Positions 17,296 to 25,833 of a DNA stretch of 64,000 bases are shown piece by piece; the first letter of the stretch is position 1, and each line of letters opens with the position of its first letter. A program made the translations under genes and the position numbers. The stretch lies in assembly GCA_041521345.1 (NCBI GenBank), contig JBGOHB010000007.1; one strand, 5' to 3'. The notes under the pieces were generated by a model, which was not told the DNA's origin, did no database searches, and was given only the letters and a program-made list of their open reading frames with translations. This DNA comes from Virgibacillus_N oceani_A (GTDB lineage: Bacteria > Bacillota > Bacilli > Bacillales > Amphibacillaceae).

Positions 17296-17326
17296 GTGCC
17301 TGGGACTCCCCGAATTTTGTTGAATT
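17296..17326 (-). repeat. Intergenic repeat, copy A (internally deleted)
   Basis: Read on the minus strand, this copy keeps both ends of the repeat (TTCAACAAAATTCGGGGAGT and CCCAGGCAC) but lacks about 40 bases in the middle. The junction falls at ACT, a triplet present at both edges of the missing part in copy B, consistent with a short-homology deletion. It begins right after the abgT stop codon. Confidence 0.65.
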
Positions 17327-17358
17327 ATATTAAATTGTAATAAAAGGAGTGTGGTCTT

Positions 17359-17793
17359 ATGACCGGAGTAGAAATTGATTTGATCGTTTCAGACAGCTTG
17401 AAGGCGCTGGAACAGTACGAGAAAATATTTGATATCGAGCGTGTGGAGGTAACGGATTTTCCTAAGGGGGAAAATGAAGTGATTTTCTCCCTGTATGGTG
17501 TGCACTTCCATATGCTGGATGAAAATCCACAATTTGGATTGAAAGCACCCAGTACGGATGAGCCACAAACCATTTGGTTTAATATTACGGTCCCTAACAT
17601 TAAGGAAACATACGAAAAAGCGATGAATGCGGGCTGCAAGGAGCTGCAACCGGTAACGGAACTGCCTGATTTCGGCGTGTCCAATGCCATCTTCAATGAT
17701 CATTTCGGCTATCAATGGATGCTGCATGAAGTTCACAAAGAAGTGAGTTTTGAAGAACGTACCCGGCTTTGGGAGGAAAAAAGAGAGGATTAA
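17359..17793 (+). CDS. VOC (glyoxalase/bleomycin-resistance) superfamily protein, PhnB-like
   Basis: This 144-residue protein has two beta-alpha-beta-beta-beta modules (about residues 3-55 and 70-130) as in VOC proteins. It starts with DLIVSDSLKALEQYEKIF, has HFHMLDENP in the first module, and ends with FNDHFGYQWMLHEV. These features fit the PhnB/YxaH-like subgroup, whose reactions are mostly unknown. The start has AAGGAGTG nine bases upstream. It stands alone, 63 bases after abgT and followed by a strong terminator. Confidence 0.8.
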   Translation: MTGVEIDLIVSDSLKALEQYEKIFDIERVEVTDFPKGENEVIFSLYGVHFHMLDENPQFGLKAPSTDEPQTIWFNITVPNIKETYEKAMNAGCKELQPVTELPDFGVSNAIFNDHFGYQWMLHEVHKEVSFEERTRLWEEKRED

Positions 17794-17885
17794 CAATTGC
17801 TAACAAAAACTCCCCTCAATCAATAAACTGATGCTTAGAAGCATCTAATAATTAAGCTGTAACAAGAGACGTTTATCTGGTGAGA

Positions 17886-17926
17886 AAAAGGAAGAAGCAA
17901 GGAAATTCTCCGCTTCTTCCTTTCTT
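17886..17926 (+). terminator. Rho-independent terminator after the VOC gene
   Basis: AAAGGAAGAAGC (17886-17897) and GCTTCTTCCTTT (17911-17922) form a perfect 12-base stem followed by CTTTATTCT. An A run on the other side suggests it also ends the converging LLM gene transcript. Confidence 0.8.
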
Positions 17927-18010
17927 TATTCTGCTTAAAGTAAACATAGATTGATATTACGATTCAAACTCGTTAACATCAGCAGTTAACCGCCCCCTCC
18001 AAACCCAGGC

Positions 18011-19003
18011 CTACAATAATTCTTTTGCCAATAACCGGTATACATTCAAACGTTTCTCTTGTGAATGAGGGATACTTACAATCATCGTCTCATTGAATTC
18101 ATGCTGCGCTTGTTGTTCTCTTAAAAATGCTGCGACTTCCTTGGCATCTCCAACTACATGTACTTTACGGTTTTCTTTCATCTTCATACGGTCCATTTCC
18201 GTCAACGGATAGTCACGCGCCTCCTCAGGTGTCAAGACCGGCAATAGTTTACCCTGCATAAATAATAGGCGCCATATATCCTGCGGTTTTGCTTCAAATT
18301 CTGCTTCCTCTTTTGTTTCGGCTGTTGTCACCATATAGCTGACATTGATTTGCGGCTTTTCCATAAAGACTGAAGGCTGAAAACTATTTTTATAAGCTAA
18401 CAAGATTTCATGAGACATTGCACCAGCGAAAAACTGTGCAAATGAATAACCAACACCTCTTCTTCCAGCCTGAAGCGCACTATTGCCTGTTGAACCAAGC
18501 AGCCAAGCTTCAGGTAATGTCACTTTGGCCGGGGTTGCAACAGTTTTATTGTACAACGCATCTTCAGGTACTTCATCATTGATTAGCTGCAGTGCGGTGT
18601 CCAGCTTTTCATACATATTATTTACCATGGGCTGGCGGCCTTCTGATAATGCGTAAATGGAATGATTATCTCCCCCAGGTGCTCTGCCAACACCAAAATC
18701 AATTCTGCCAGGTGAGAGTGCACTCAATGTTTTAAATACCTCTGCCAGTTTTAACGGGGAATAATGCATCATCATGACCCCACCCGTACCGATCCGTATA
18801 TTTTTCGTTTTTGCAGCCAAGTGAGCTGCTGTGATCTCAGGAGCAGAGCTTGCATAGTCATTTGTGCCATGATGCTCTGCCATCCACATCCGGTGATAGC
18901 CTAACTCATCACCCAAAACAGCCAATTCTTCTGCTTTTTTCAATGCATCTGCCGCTTTATTTCCTTTTGTTATCGGGGCTTGGTCTAATATACTTAATTT
19001 CAT
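18011..19003 (-). CDS. LLM-class flavin-dependent oxidoreductase
   Basis: This 330-residue protein belongs to the bacterial-luciferase-like monooxygenase family, subgroup of single-component MsnO8-like enzymes. It begins MKLSILDQAPIT, has the family blocks RMWMAEHHGTND, IRIGTGGVMMMHYSPLKLAE and RIDFGVGRAPGGD, and the length equals that of its neighbour. Members use reduced flavin to oxidise small organic molecules. It is the second of two tandem paralogues on the minus strand, separated by about 100 bases that contain repeat copy B. The substrate is unknown. Confidence 0.88.
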   Translation of the reverse strand: MKLSILDQAPITKGNKAADALKKAEELAVLGDELGYHRMWMAEHHGTNDYASSAPEITAAHLAAKTKNIRIGTGGVMMMHYSPLKLAEVFKTLSALSPGRIDFGVGRAPGGDNHSIYALSEGRQPMVNNMYEKLDTALQLINDEVPEDALYNKTVATPAKVTLPEAWLLGSTGNSALQAGRRGVGYSFAQFFAGAMSHEILLAYKNSFQPSVFMEKPQINVSYMVTTAETKEEAEFEAKPQDIWRLLFMQGKLLPVLTPEEARDYPLTEMDRMKMKENRKVHVVGDAKEVAAFLREQQAQHEFNETMIVSIPHSQEKRLNVYRLLAKELL

Positions 19004-19036
19004 TTGATATATCCTTCCAATCCATTTTTAATTTTT

Positions 19037-19105
19037 AATTCGACAAAATTCGGGGAGTGACAAATCTTTACGGTGGGTTGGGCATTTAGCGCAGTCCCAG
19101 GCACT
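19037..19105 (+). repeat. Intergenic repeat, copy B (full length)
   Basis: The copy runs from TTCGACAAAATTCGGGGAGT through GACAAATCTTTACGGTGGG to GGCATTTAGCGCAGTCCCAG and GCACT. It ends two bases before the stop codon of the following LLM gene and is the best reference copy in the window. Copies A, C and D are related. Confidence 0.75.
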
Positions 19106-19106
19106 T

Positions 19107-20099
19107 CTACAGCATAGCTTCCGCCACCAGTTGATACGACTTTTTCTTTGCCTCGAAGTCATGGATGTTCGTGATAATCATAAACTCGTCTGTTTGGTAT
19201 TCATCCTGCAGCTGCAATAACTTTTGTTTTACCGTTTCAGGGGTACCAATGATCGCTCTTTTTCTATTATGCCTGATCGTGTCCAATTCAGACTTATTAA
19301 ATGGCTTCTTCCGTACCTGATCAGGTGATTGCACGACCGTACCCGCTCCCTTTCCTACATTCAGGAGCCACTTATCCTGCGACAAAGCCAATGCTTCCGC
19401 TTCTTCCTCTGTCTCCGCACAAACAACAAAAATACAAACGAAGGATCGAGGTTTTTCCATCGTTTCAGATGGGGAAAAATTTTCACGGTAAGTGCGCATT
19501 GCAGCAGTACCATTCGCGGGGTCAATAAAATGTCCAAACACAAACCCCATCCCTAATTCTGCTGCATTTCTTGCTCCACGTTCTGATAAGCCTAATACCC
19601 AAAGCGGCGGCACTTTTTCAATTCTCGGCCCGGCCTTTACTAATCGAAACTCGTGGTCCTGCGGTAAAGAATGATGTAAAAATCCTTGTAAGTCGAAAAG
19701 CTGTCTCGGAAACTCATCAAGACCTTTATATAGATGATCCATCAATGCTTTGCGCGTTTTAGGAGAACCGCCTAGGGATCGTCCTACACCGATATCTATT
19801 CTATCCGGGAAAAATGCCTCCATTGTTTTCGCATTCTCCGCAATTTTATATGGGCTATACTGCGGCAGTAAGATTCCGCCGGACCCGACCCGTATGCGGT
19901 TCGTAACCGAGGCAATTCTCGTCATCAGAATTTCAGGAGAAGCGCTGGCAAGTCCAATCGTATTATGATGCTCTGCCACCCAGTAACGATGAAGCCCTAG
20001 TCGTTCTGTCCACTTCGCAAGCTCCAATGTATGCTCCAGTGCTTCTTCATGCGTCTCACCACTGGATACAGGTACTTGATCCAAGACACTTAATTTCAT
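19107..20099 (-). CDS. LLM-class flavin-dependent oxidoreductase (paralogue)
   Basis: This 330-residue enzyme is a paralogue of the next gene, sharing MKLSxLDQxPxxxG, HRYWVAEHHNTIGLASASPE, VGSGGILLPQYSPYKIAE and RIDIGVGRSLGG. The start chosen is ATG 20099 with AGGAGCGG eight bases upstream; an open extension to 20138 would include the ribosome binding site. Being first, it probably shares a promoter with the downstream paralogue. The identity between the pair looks moderate, so the duplication is not recent. Confidence 0.88.
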   Translation of the reverse strand: MKLSVLDQVPVSSGETHEEALEHTLELAKWTERLGLHRYWVAEHHNTIGLASASPEILMTRIASVTNRIRVGSGGILLPQYSPYKIAENAKTMEAFFPDRIDIGVGRSLGGSPKTRKALMDHLYKGLDEFPRQLFDLQGFLHHSLPQDHEFRLVKAGPRIEKVPPLWVLGLSERGARNAAELGMGFVFGHFIDPANGTAAMRTYRENFSPSETMEKPRSFVCIFVVCAETEEEAEALALSQDKWLLNVGKGAGTVVQSPDQVRKKPFNKSELDTIRHNRKRAIIGTPETVKQKLLQLQDEYQTDEFMIITNIHDFEAKKKSYQLVAEAML

Positions 20100-20559
20100 C
20101 GTTGACCCGCTCCTTTCCTCCAGTTTACATGAAGCCACATGTATTTAACGAAAAATGTGCTTGCTGCAATCACGGGAAAATGATAAAACACCTCGGTAAA
20201 CTCCTTATTTCATTTAGATATGATGAATTCCAGATAATCTATATCAAACAACCTGCCATCTTTTGAATAGACAGTGGCGATTATTGAACAAAGCAGTGCA
20301 CTCCTTTATCCTCACGATGTCCAGCAGTTTAGGCACCTTGAACTAGGTAAATAGTAGTAAGAAAAAATAAACTATACTAAATAGACTTTAAATTTACAAT
20401 ATATTAACTATAGCTTTATATTAAGTTATCATTTCTCTGTTAATCTACTAATAGATTCTCAGACATTCTATCATCCGGACAGTCTTGGTGACATCGCTAC
20501 ATCAGGCAAAGCTTGATGAGGCGTTCACATATATCAATTTTATTTAGGGAGGAATCATG
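20100..20559. other. Gene-free region upstream of the TasA-like gene, with leader hairpin
   Basis: No full gene is visible. A short open tail of about 27 codons (plus strand, ending near 20350) reads like the end of a lost gene but is too short to place. At 20495-20523 an interrupted hairpin can form in the TasA-like leader: CGC with GCG and CATCA with TGATG. It ends about 25 bases before the ribosome binding site and might influence translation. Confidence 0.4.
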
Positions 20560-21138
20560 ATGGGCATCAAAAAGCAATTGGGCATGGGCATGGCAACAGC
20601 AGCACTTGGATTAACGTTAATTGGAGGGGGGACATTCGCTTACTTTAGTGACAACGAGGAAACAAACAACACATTCGCTGCAGGTACGCTCGATTTATCA
20701 GCAGAACCGACGGAGATCATTGAAGTGGATAATATGGCTCCGGGAGATTCCATGGTTCGCGATTTTGAACTGCAGAACAACGGTACACTCAACATCGATA
20801 CGGTATATTTGGAAACCGGTTATACCTATAGCGATACGGAAGGCGATGATTTTGGCGAACATATCGAAGTAGAGTTTCTCTATAACGCGGATAATCTCGA
20901 TGAGGTTATTTATCAAACTACATTAGCAGAGCTGCAGGACATGACACCGGAAGCAATCAATGAGCATGTTTTCTATCCGGCTATTGGTGATGATGGCTTG
21001 CCTGCAGGGGAATCTCATGATTTCATCGTGCAGTTTAACTTCCTGGACAACGGAGAAGATCAAAATCATCTCCAAGGTGCTTCCTTAAACCTGGAGTGGA
21101 CGTTTGTTGCAACACAAGGTGACGGACAAGAATTATAA
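20560..21138 (+). CDS. TasA/CalY (camelysin) family secreted protein
   Basis: This protein of about 192 residues belongs to the TasA/camelysin family of biofilm-fibre proteins and metal-dependent surface proteases. The signal peptide ends with the hallmark GGGTFAYFSDNE (about residues 22-33), the SipW-type signal peptidase cleavage region. The rest is a beta-rich domain with LDLSAEP, MAPGDSMVRDFELQNNGTL and SLNLEWTFVA. Two adjacent ATG codons are possible; the second (20560) is seven bases from GGAGG and is preferred. No sipW, tapA or second tasA lies nearby, so processing would depend on a peptidase encoded elsewhere. A SinI-like peptide gene lies 6 kb downstream, the same regulatory theme as in biofilm control. 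Confidence 0.88.
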   Translation: MGIKKQLGMGMATAALGLTLIGGGTFAYFSDNEETNNTFAAGTLDLSAEPTEIIEVDNMAPGDSMVRDFELQNNGTLNIDTVYLETGYTYSDTEGDDFGEHIEVEFLYNADNLDEVIYQTTLAELQDMTPEAINEHVFYPAIGDDGLPAGESHDFIVQFNFLDNGEDQNHLQGASLNLEWTFVATQGDGQEL

Positions 21139-21315
21139 GAAAAACTGTTTTCTAAAAAGATGTGTTGTCTTTGAAACAGACACCAGGTTAAATATCTTTA
21201 CTGGCACCACCACCGGAAATTGAAATATATCCGAGTTGCGGGCCAGTCAGCTGAAAAATTGTGAAAACACCTAGAACATATAGTACATGAAACCAATGAT
21301 AAAAAAATGAAACAA

Positions 21316-21343
21316 TTACCAAGTAATTAGCAAGTAGTACTGT
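21316..21343 (+). promoter_or_regulatory. Weak candidate Pho box
   Basis: TTACCA (21316), TTAGCA (21327) and TACTGT (21338) recur with an 11-base period about 50 bases before the alkaline phosphatase start. The Bacillus PhoP box is a set of TTAACA-like hexamers with this period. The hexamers are degenerate, so this is a suggestion only. Confidence 0.25.
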
Positions 21344-21390
21344 AATTCTATCTCTGTCTATTAAACTGAGAATCTCAAGGAGGAATTTAA

Positions 21391-22998
21391 ATGAATATTG
21401 GAAAGTCTATTGTTGCAGGAGCATCTATACTTGCGTTGTCTATCGCCCCTTTACAGTCTGTATTTACATCGGCAGAGAACCCATCTTCCGATAATGACCA
21501 TGAAGCAGTGCAAAATGTCATTTTTATGATTCCAGATGGCTACGCAACGAGTTATTCATCGAATTATCGTTTGTATAAAGAAGGTGATGAACCAATATGG
21601 GATGACATGCTTACCGGAATGATGAAAACTGTTTCTGCTGATAACGCTATTACAGATTCTGCAGCTGCAGGGACCGCAATGGCGACAGGGAAAAAAACAA
21701 ACAATGGCATGATAAGTATGTCTCCGGACGGTGAAGAACTGGAAACCATATTGGAAGCGTCTAAAGATGCGGGGAAATCTGCAGGGATAGTGGCTACTTC
21801 AACTATTACCCATGCGACCCCGGCAGTGTTTGCTTCACATACGGAAGCACGTAATGACGAACACTTAATTGCACCCCAATTTTTAGATAATGAAGTCGAT
21901 GTTATTTTCGGAGGCGGAAAAAATATTTTTCTTCCTGATTCTGAGGGTGGAGAACAAGATGAGCGCCATTTAATTAATGAATTTAAAGAAGCTGGTTATC
22001 AGTTTGTAGAGAATAGGGATGAATTACTGGAAAATGAGTCTGATAAAGTGCTTGGTTTATTTGCTGATGATGCTTTGGCACCCGAGTTAGAGCGTGATCA
22101 AACTGACGAACCGAGTCTAGCAGAGATGACAGAATCTGCGATTGAAGCACTCGACCAGAATGATGAAGGTTTCTTTTTAATGGTAGAGGGAAGCCAGATC
22201 GATTGGGCGGGTCATGCCAATGATGCAGCTTGGGCGATGAGTGATACAGAAGCTTTTGAAGAAGCAGTTACTACTGCTGTCGAGTATGCGGATCAGGATG
22301 GAGAGACGCTCATTGTGATGGCTGGAGATCATGATACAGGCGGAATGACTGTAGGTGGTTATGACACAGGGGATACGCAGTTAGAGATCCTCCATGATGT
22401 AGAAAATACCGGCGGTTATATTGCTGGTCAATTGAATAGCGATAGAAGCAATGTAAGAGATATTATGATCGAATATGCAAATATTGAAATCACAAATGAT
22501 GAAGAGGAAGCCATTAGAACTTCCGATGCACCGGACCTGGAAATTAACCATATCATCAGTAATTACGCAGGGGTGGGTTGGTCAAGCTATAGCCACACCG
22601 GTCAAGAGGTTCCGCTTTTTGCTTACGGCCAAGAATCTGATTTATTCACAGGGCTCTTAGATAACACGGATATACCTAAATTAATGGCTGAAGCAATGGA
22701 TATTTCTTTAGGGGATGCGCAAGAACCAGTTGAACCTTCTGTCGAACAAATGCAAACACAGGTTGATGAATTTTCAGCTGATGGAGATATTGCAAATGAG
22801 GAAACAGCCAGGCATTTGCAGACACACTTAACTTCTGTAGGTCATTATGAAGAAACCGGATCAACAGATAAAGCCCTTAAACATATGAATGGCTTTAAAA
22901 CGTTATTGGGACAGCAGAAAGAGAATGAATTAATTTCAGAGAATGCATATGACTCCCTTCATAAAGGGGCAGATGGCCTGATTGAACAATGGGGATAG
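21391..22998 (+). CDS. Secreted alkaline phosphatase with C-terminal FIMAH-like domain
   Basis: This 535-residue exported enzyme should release phosphate from organic esters. A signal peptide covers about residues 1-28. The alkaline phosphatase fold follows with metal and nucleophile motifs: IPDG (Asp49), ITDSAAAGTAMATG (Ser90), STITHATPAVFASH, MVEGSQIDWAGHAND, MAGDHDTGG and SYSHTGQEVPLFAYG. Residues from about 451 form a separate helical domain with HLTSVGHYEE, ALKHMNGFKTLL and YDSLHKGADGLIEQW. This domain recurs in the carboxypeptidase at 26.8-28.2 kb and the phosphoesterase at 43.8-45.4 kb. The very acidic composition fits a saline environment. The start has AAGGAGG upstream; a 15-base terminator stem follows. 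Confidence 0.93.
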   Translation: MNIGKSIVAGASILALSIAPLQSVFTSAENPSSDNDHEAVQNVIFMIPDGYATSYSSNYRLYKEGDEPIWDDMLTGMMKTVSADNAITDSAAAGTAMATGKKTNNGMISMSPDGEELETILEASKDAGKSAGIVATSTITHATPAVFASHTEARNDEHLIAPQFLDNEVDVIFGGGKNIFLPDSEGGEQDERHLINEFKEAGYQFVENRDELLENESDKVLGLFADDALAPELERDQTDEPSLAEMTESAIEALDQNDEGFFLMVEGSQIDWAGHANDAAWAMSDTEAFEEAVTTAVEYADQDGETLIVMAGDHDTGGMTVGGYDTGDTQLEILHDVENTGGYIAGQLNSDRSNVRDIMIEYANIEITNDEEEAIRTSDAPDLEINHIISNYAGVGWSSYSHTGQEVPLFAYGQESDLFTGLLDNTDIPKLMAEAMDISLGDAQEPVEPSVEQMQTQVDEFSADGDIANEETARHLQTHLTSVGHYEETGSTDKALKHMNGFKTLLGQQKENELISENAYDSLHKGADGLIEQWG

Positions 22999-23018
22999 TG
23001 ATTTAGATTTAACAAGAA

Positions 23019-23064
23019 ACATCCCTTGCAGCAGAATGTGAATTGCTGCAAGGGATGTTTTTTT
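23019..23064 (+). terminator. Strong terminator after alkaline phosphatase
   Basis: A perfect 15-base stem (ACATCCCTTGCAGCA at 23019-23033 with its complement at 23044-23058) is followed by TTTTTTT. It starts 20 bases past the stop codon. Confidence 0.9.
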
Positions 23065-23121
23065 ACAACAAAAAATAGATTTAAAGCAAGCGTGAAAGCC
23101 GAATCAAAGTTTTATTTCCTC

Positions 23122-23181
23122 AGCATTTAACGCAGTCCCAAATCTTTTCGGTGGGACGAGCATTTGCGCAGCCCCAGGCAT
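23122..23181 (+). repeat. Intergenic repeat, copy C (rearranged)
   Basis: This copy contains the tail motif twice: GCATTTAACGCAGTCCCA, then AATCTTTTCGGTGGGACGAG and CATTTGCGCAGCCCCAGGCA. The TTCGATAAAATTCGGGG head is missing. It looks like a fusion of two partial copies and ends just before the DUF2200 gene stop. Confidence 0.65.
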
Positions 23182-23185
23182 CCAA

Positions 23186-23536
23186 TCATTTCCGCAAAAT
23201 CTTCTCCATTGTCTTTCCCTTTGCTAACTCATCGATTAGCTTATCCAAATAGCGAATTTCCTGCATCGTTGGTTCTTCGATATCTTCAACGCGGACACCG
23301 CAGATCACACCTTTGATCAAAGCTCTCGAAGGATGCAGCCCGGGAGCTTCTGAAAAAAAGGTCTCAAAGTCCGTCTGTTTTTCCAGCTGCGTTTCTAACG
23401 CTTCCTGGTTATATCCAGTCAACCAACGGATAATTTCATCTACTTCTGATTTCGTACGCCCTTTTTTCTCCGCCTTCGTCACATAATGGGGATAAACTTT
23501 TGCGACACTCATTGTATAAATCTTATGTTTGGTCAT
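23186..23536 (-). CDS. DUF2200 family protein
   Basis: This 116-residue cytoplasmic protein carries the pattern I associate with DUF2200: KIYTMSVAKVYPHYVTKAEK, then KGRTKSEVDEIIRWLTGY, LHPSRALIKGVICGVRVE and a helical C terminus. The function of the family is unknown. The gene appears monocistronic and converges with the repeat copy C region. The start ATG lies after a GAGGATG stretch. Confidence 0.8.
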   Translation of the reverse strand: MTKHKIYTMSVAKVYPHYVTKAEKKGRTKSEVDEIIRWLTGYNQEALETQLEKQTDFETFFSEAPGLHPSRALIKGVICGVRVEDIEEPTMQEIRYLDKLIDELAKGKTMEKILRK

Positions 23537-23671
23537 GATACATCCTCGTTTATAAGTTTTCCTTTATTCTATCATAAAAAACAGATAGGTTTGTCGATGG
23601 ATAAGAATCAAAGTATGTTAAAATTTATAAAACATAAGTAGTGTAGTTTCTGAGAATGAGAGGGATAATAA

Positions 23672-24151
23672 ATGCATATTCGTGAAATGGATGAAAAGGA
23701 CAATCAAGCCATGGAACAAATCATCAAACGTTCATTGGAGTCATTTACCTTGGATATCCCGGGCACCGCCTATTTTGACCCCCAACTAAGCAGGCTAAGG
23801 CAATTTTACAAAAAACTGCCAAATGCAAGGTACTGGGTTGCAGTGAATAATGAAAATGAGGTGGTAGGTGGCGTAGGTATTGCCCCGTTTGCAGGAAAGC
23901 CAGAGACTTGCGAACTGCAAAAGCTTTATATTACACCGGCATACCAAGGCAGGGGATTTGCTAAAAAATTGATGAAAACAGCACTCGACTTTGCGGGCAA
24001 TCATTATACATACTGTTATTTGGAAACAATGGAGAAGCTCCAGACATCCAACCGTCTCTACAGCCAATTAGGTTTCCGAGAACTTGACAGCGCACTGGAA
24101 GGATCCGAGCATGGTACAATGGATACCTGGTTTTTAAAAAATTTATCGTAA
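23672..24151 (+). CDS. GNAT-family N-acetyltransferase
   Basis: This 159-residue protein has the GNAT fold: an N-terminal helix pair, a central strand (YWVAVNNENEVVGGVGIAP), the strand ELQKLYITPAYQGRGFAKKL with the acetyl-CoA pyrophosphate loop QGRGFA (about residues 96-101), and a C-terminal SNRLYSQLGF. It transfers an acetyl group to an unknown small-molecule or protein substrate. It is preceded by AGAGGGATAATAA and followed by repeat copy D. No partner gene is evident. Confidence 0.88.
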   Translation: MHIREMDEKDNQAMEQIIKRSLESFTLDIPGTAYFDPQLSRLRQFYKKLPNARYWVAVNNENEVVGGVGIAPFAGKPETCELQKLYITPAYQGRGFAKKLMKTALDFAGNHYTYCYLETMEKLQTSNRLYSQLGFRELDSALEGSEHGTMDTWFLKNLS

Positions 24152-24186
24152 AAAGCTGCCACCCCCCCCATTCTCGATTAAAAAAA

Positions 24187-24251
24187 CTTCGATAATTTTC
24201 GGGAAGTGACATCTTTACGATCGGGCGAGCATTCAGCGCAGCCCCAGGCAC
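24187..24251 (+). repeat. Intergenic repeat, copy D (full length)
   Basis: The copy reads TTCGATAATTTTCGGGAAGT, GACATCTTTACGATCGGGCG, AGCATTCAGCGCAGCCCCAG and GCACT. It agrees with copy B over the whole length with scattered changes. It lies between the GNAT gene and the converging GTPase gene. Confidence 0.75.
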
Positions 24252-24286
24252 TGCTATACTAAACTTGAGAAGGGACAGTGCTTTTT

Positions 24287-25642
24287 CTATACTGTCTGTT
24301 TCCCACTCAGCTGATGTTTCTCCATAAATCCATTCAATACTTCGTTTAGATCCGGACCATCGATTTCATTTAAATCATAGTGCACCCGTGTAGTCGGTTT
24401 ATTGATGGAAATAACACGGCTCAAGTCGATTGGTGTACCGATAATTACCGCATCGCAATCTGCCTGGTTAATCGTATCTTCCAAATCCTGCAGCTGCTGC
24501 TCTCCGTACCCCATTGCCGGCAATACATTACCGATATGGTCGTATTTGTTCAGCGTATTTTTCAGTGTACCTGCCGCATATGGACGCGGGTCAACAATCT
24601 CCTTGGCACCAAGACGTTCCGCTGCCACAGTCCCTGCACCCAGTTTCATTTCCCCATGTGTCAGGGTCGGTCCGTCTTCCACGATTAACACACGTTTTCC
24701 GGTAATGCTGTCCGGCTGATCTACCGTGATCGTCGACTCTGCTTTTATAATCGTGCTGTTAGGATTGGTGGCCTTAACATTATTTTCCACCGTTTGAACA
24801 GCTGCTTCTTCTGCACTATCCACTTTGTTAATAATATTCACATCACTTGTTCTCAAGTTCACTTCCCCCGGGTAATATTTCAGCTCATGACCAGGGCGAT
24901 GCGGGTCAAGCACGTTAATTGCCAAATCAGCGTCAAAGAAAGAGAAATCATTATTCCCGCCATCCCATAAAATAACGTCACAGCCATCCGGGTCATTTTC
25001 AGCCGCTGCTAAAATTTCCGCATAATCCACACCGGCATACACAATATTTCCGCGTGCCACATGTGGCTCATACTCTTCCATTTCTTCAATGGTACAGTTA
25101 TGTTTCTTCAGGTCCTCGACATTTGCAAAACGCTGCACCCGCTGTGCATTTAAATCCCCGTAAGGCATTGGATGTCTCACAGCAATTACTTTTAAGCCCT
25201 GCTCCAGGAGATTTTCAATGACCTTCCTTGATGTTTGGCTTTTCCCGGTTCCCGTTCGTACCGCACAAACGGAAATAACCGGCTTTTTGCTTTTTAACAT
25301 CGTTTGGTTTGGACCGAGCAATGTGAAGCTGGCACCAGCTGCATTAACGATCGCACTCATGCCCATCACCGTATCATAACTCACATCACTATATGCAAAA
25401 ACACATTCATCTACCTGGTGTTCTTTTACCAATTCCGGTAATTGCTCCTGTGGATAGATTGGTATTCCATCCGGATACAATTCACCTGCCAATTCAGCCG
25501 GATATTTCCGCCCATCGATATCTGGAATTTGTGCCGCTGTAAAAGCAACTACATTATATGTCCCATTATCACGATAATACGTGTTAAAATTGTGAAAGTC
25601 TCTGCCTGCCGCGCCAATAATAATAACATTCTTTCTTTCCAT
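24287..25642 (-). CDS. Cyclic 2,3-diphosphoglycerate synthetase-like GTPase
   Basis: This 451-residue cytoplasmic protein resembles the COG2403 family of predicted GTPases that includes archaeal cyclic 2,3-diphosphoglycerate synthetase. The N terminus is Rossmann-like (VIIIGAAGRDFHNFNTYYRD), followed by a P-loop, AVRTGTGKSQTSRKV (about residues 127-141). Later come VILWDGGNNDFSFF and PGEVNLRTSDVNIINKVDSA, and a C-terminal LIVEDGPTLTHGEMKLGAG. In methanogens the product is a thermo- and osmo-protectant; in bacteria the role is unproven. The gene is monocistronic. Family membership is likely, the reaction is not established. Confidence 0.8.
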   Translation of the reverse strand: MERKNVIIIGAAGRDFHNFNTYYRDNGTYNVVAFTAAQIPDIDGRKYPAELAGELYPDGIPIYPQEQLPELVKEHQVDECVFAYSDVSYDTVMGMSAIVNAAGASFTLLGPNQTMLKSKKPVISVCAVRTGTGKSQTSRKVIENLLEQGLKVIAVRHPMPYGDLNAQRVQRFANVEDLKKHNCTIEEMEEYEPHVARGNIVYAGVDYAEILAAAENDPDGCDVILWDGGNNDFSFFDADLAINVLDPHRPGHELKYYPGEVNLRTSDVNIINKVDSAEEAAVQTVENNVKATNPNSTIIKAESTITVDQPDSITGKRVLIVEDGPTLTHGEMKLGAGTVAAERLGAKEIVDPRPYAAGTLKNTLNKYDHIGNVLPAMGYGEQQLQDLEDTINQADCDAVIIGTPIDLSRVISINKPTTRVHYDLNEIDGPDLNEVLNGFMEKHQLSGKQTV

Positions 25643-25833
25643 AGCAATCGCTCCCGTTATTAAAAGTTGATTATAATTATAACTAAAAATGTATAATTAT
25701 GCAATGGTGCCTTTAAACTTTTTTGGTGCCTGGATAAAGACGGCCATGATACCCCTTCCTCCGCCCCACGTTCATTCCCAAGCAAGTTTGGGGAAACACC
25801 TTATACAAATTATATGGGAAGGTTGGGATAAAC

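Noticed and set aside
25720..25745. TGCCTGG sequence as a fifth copy of the intergenic repeat
   Set aside because: Only seven bases agree and no other part of the repeat is present.
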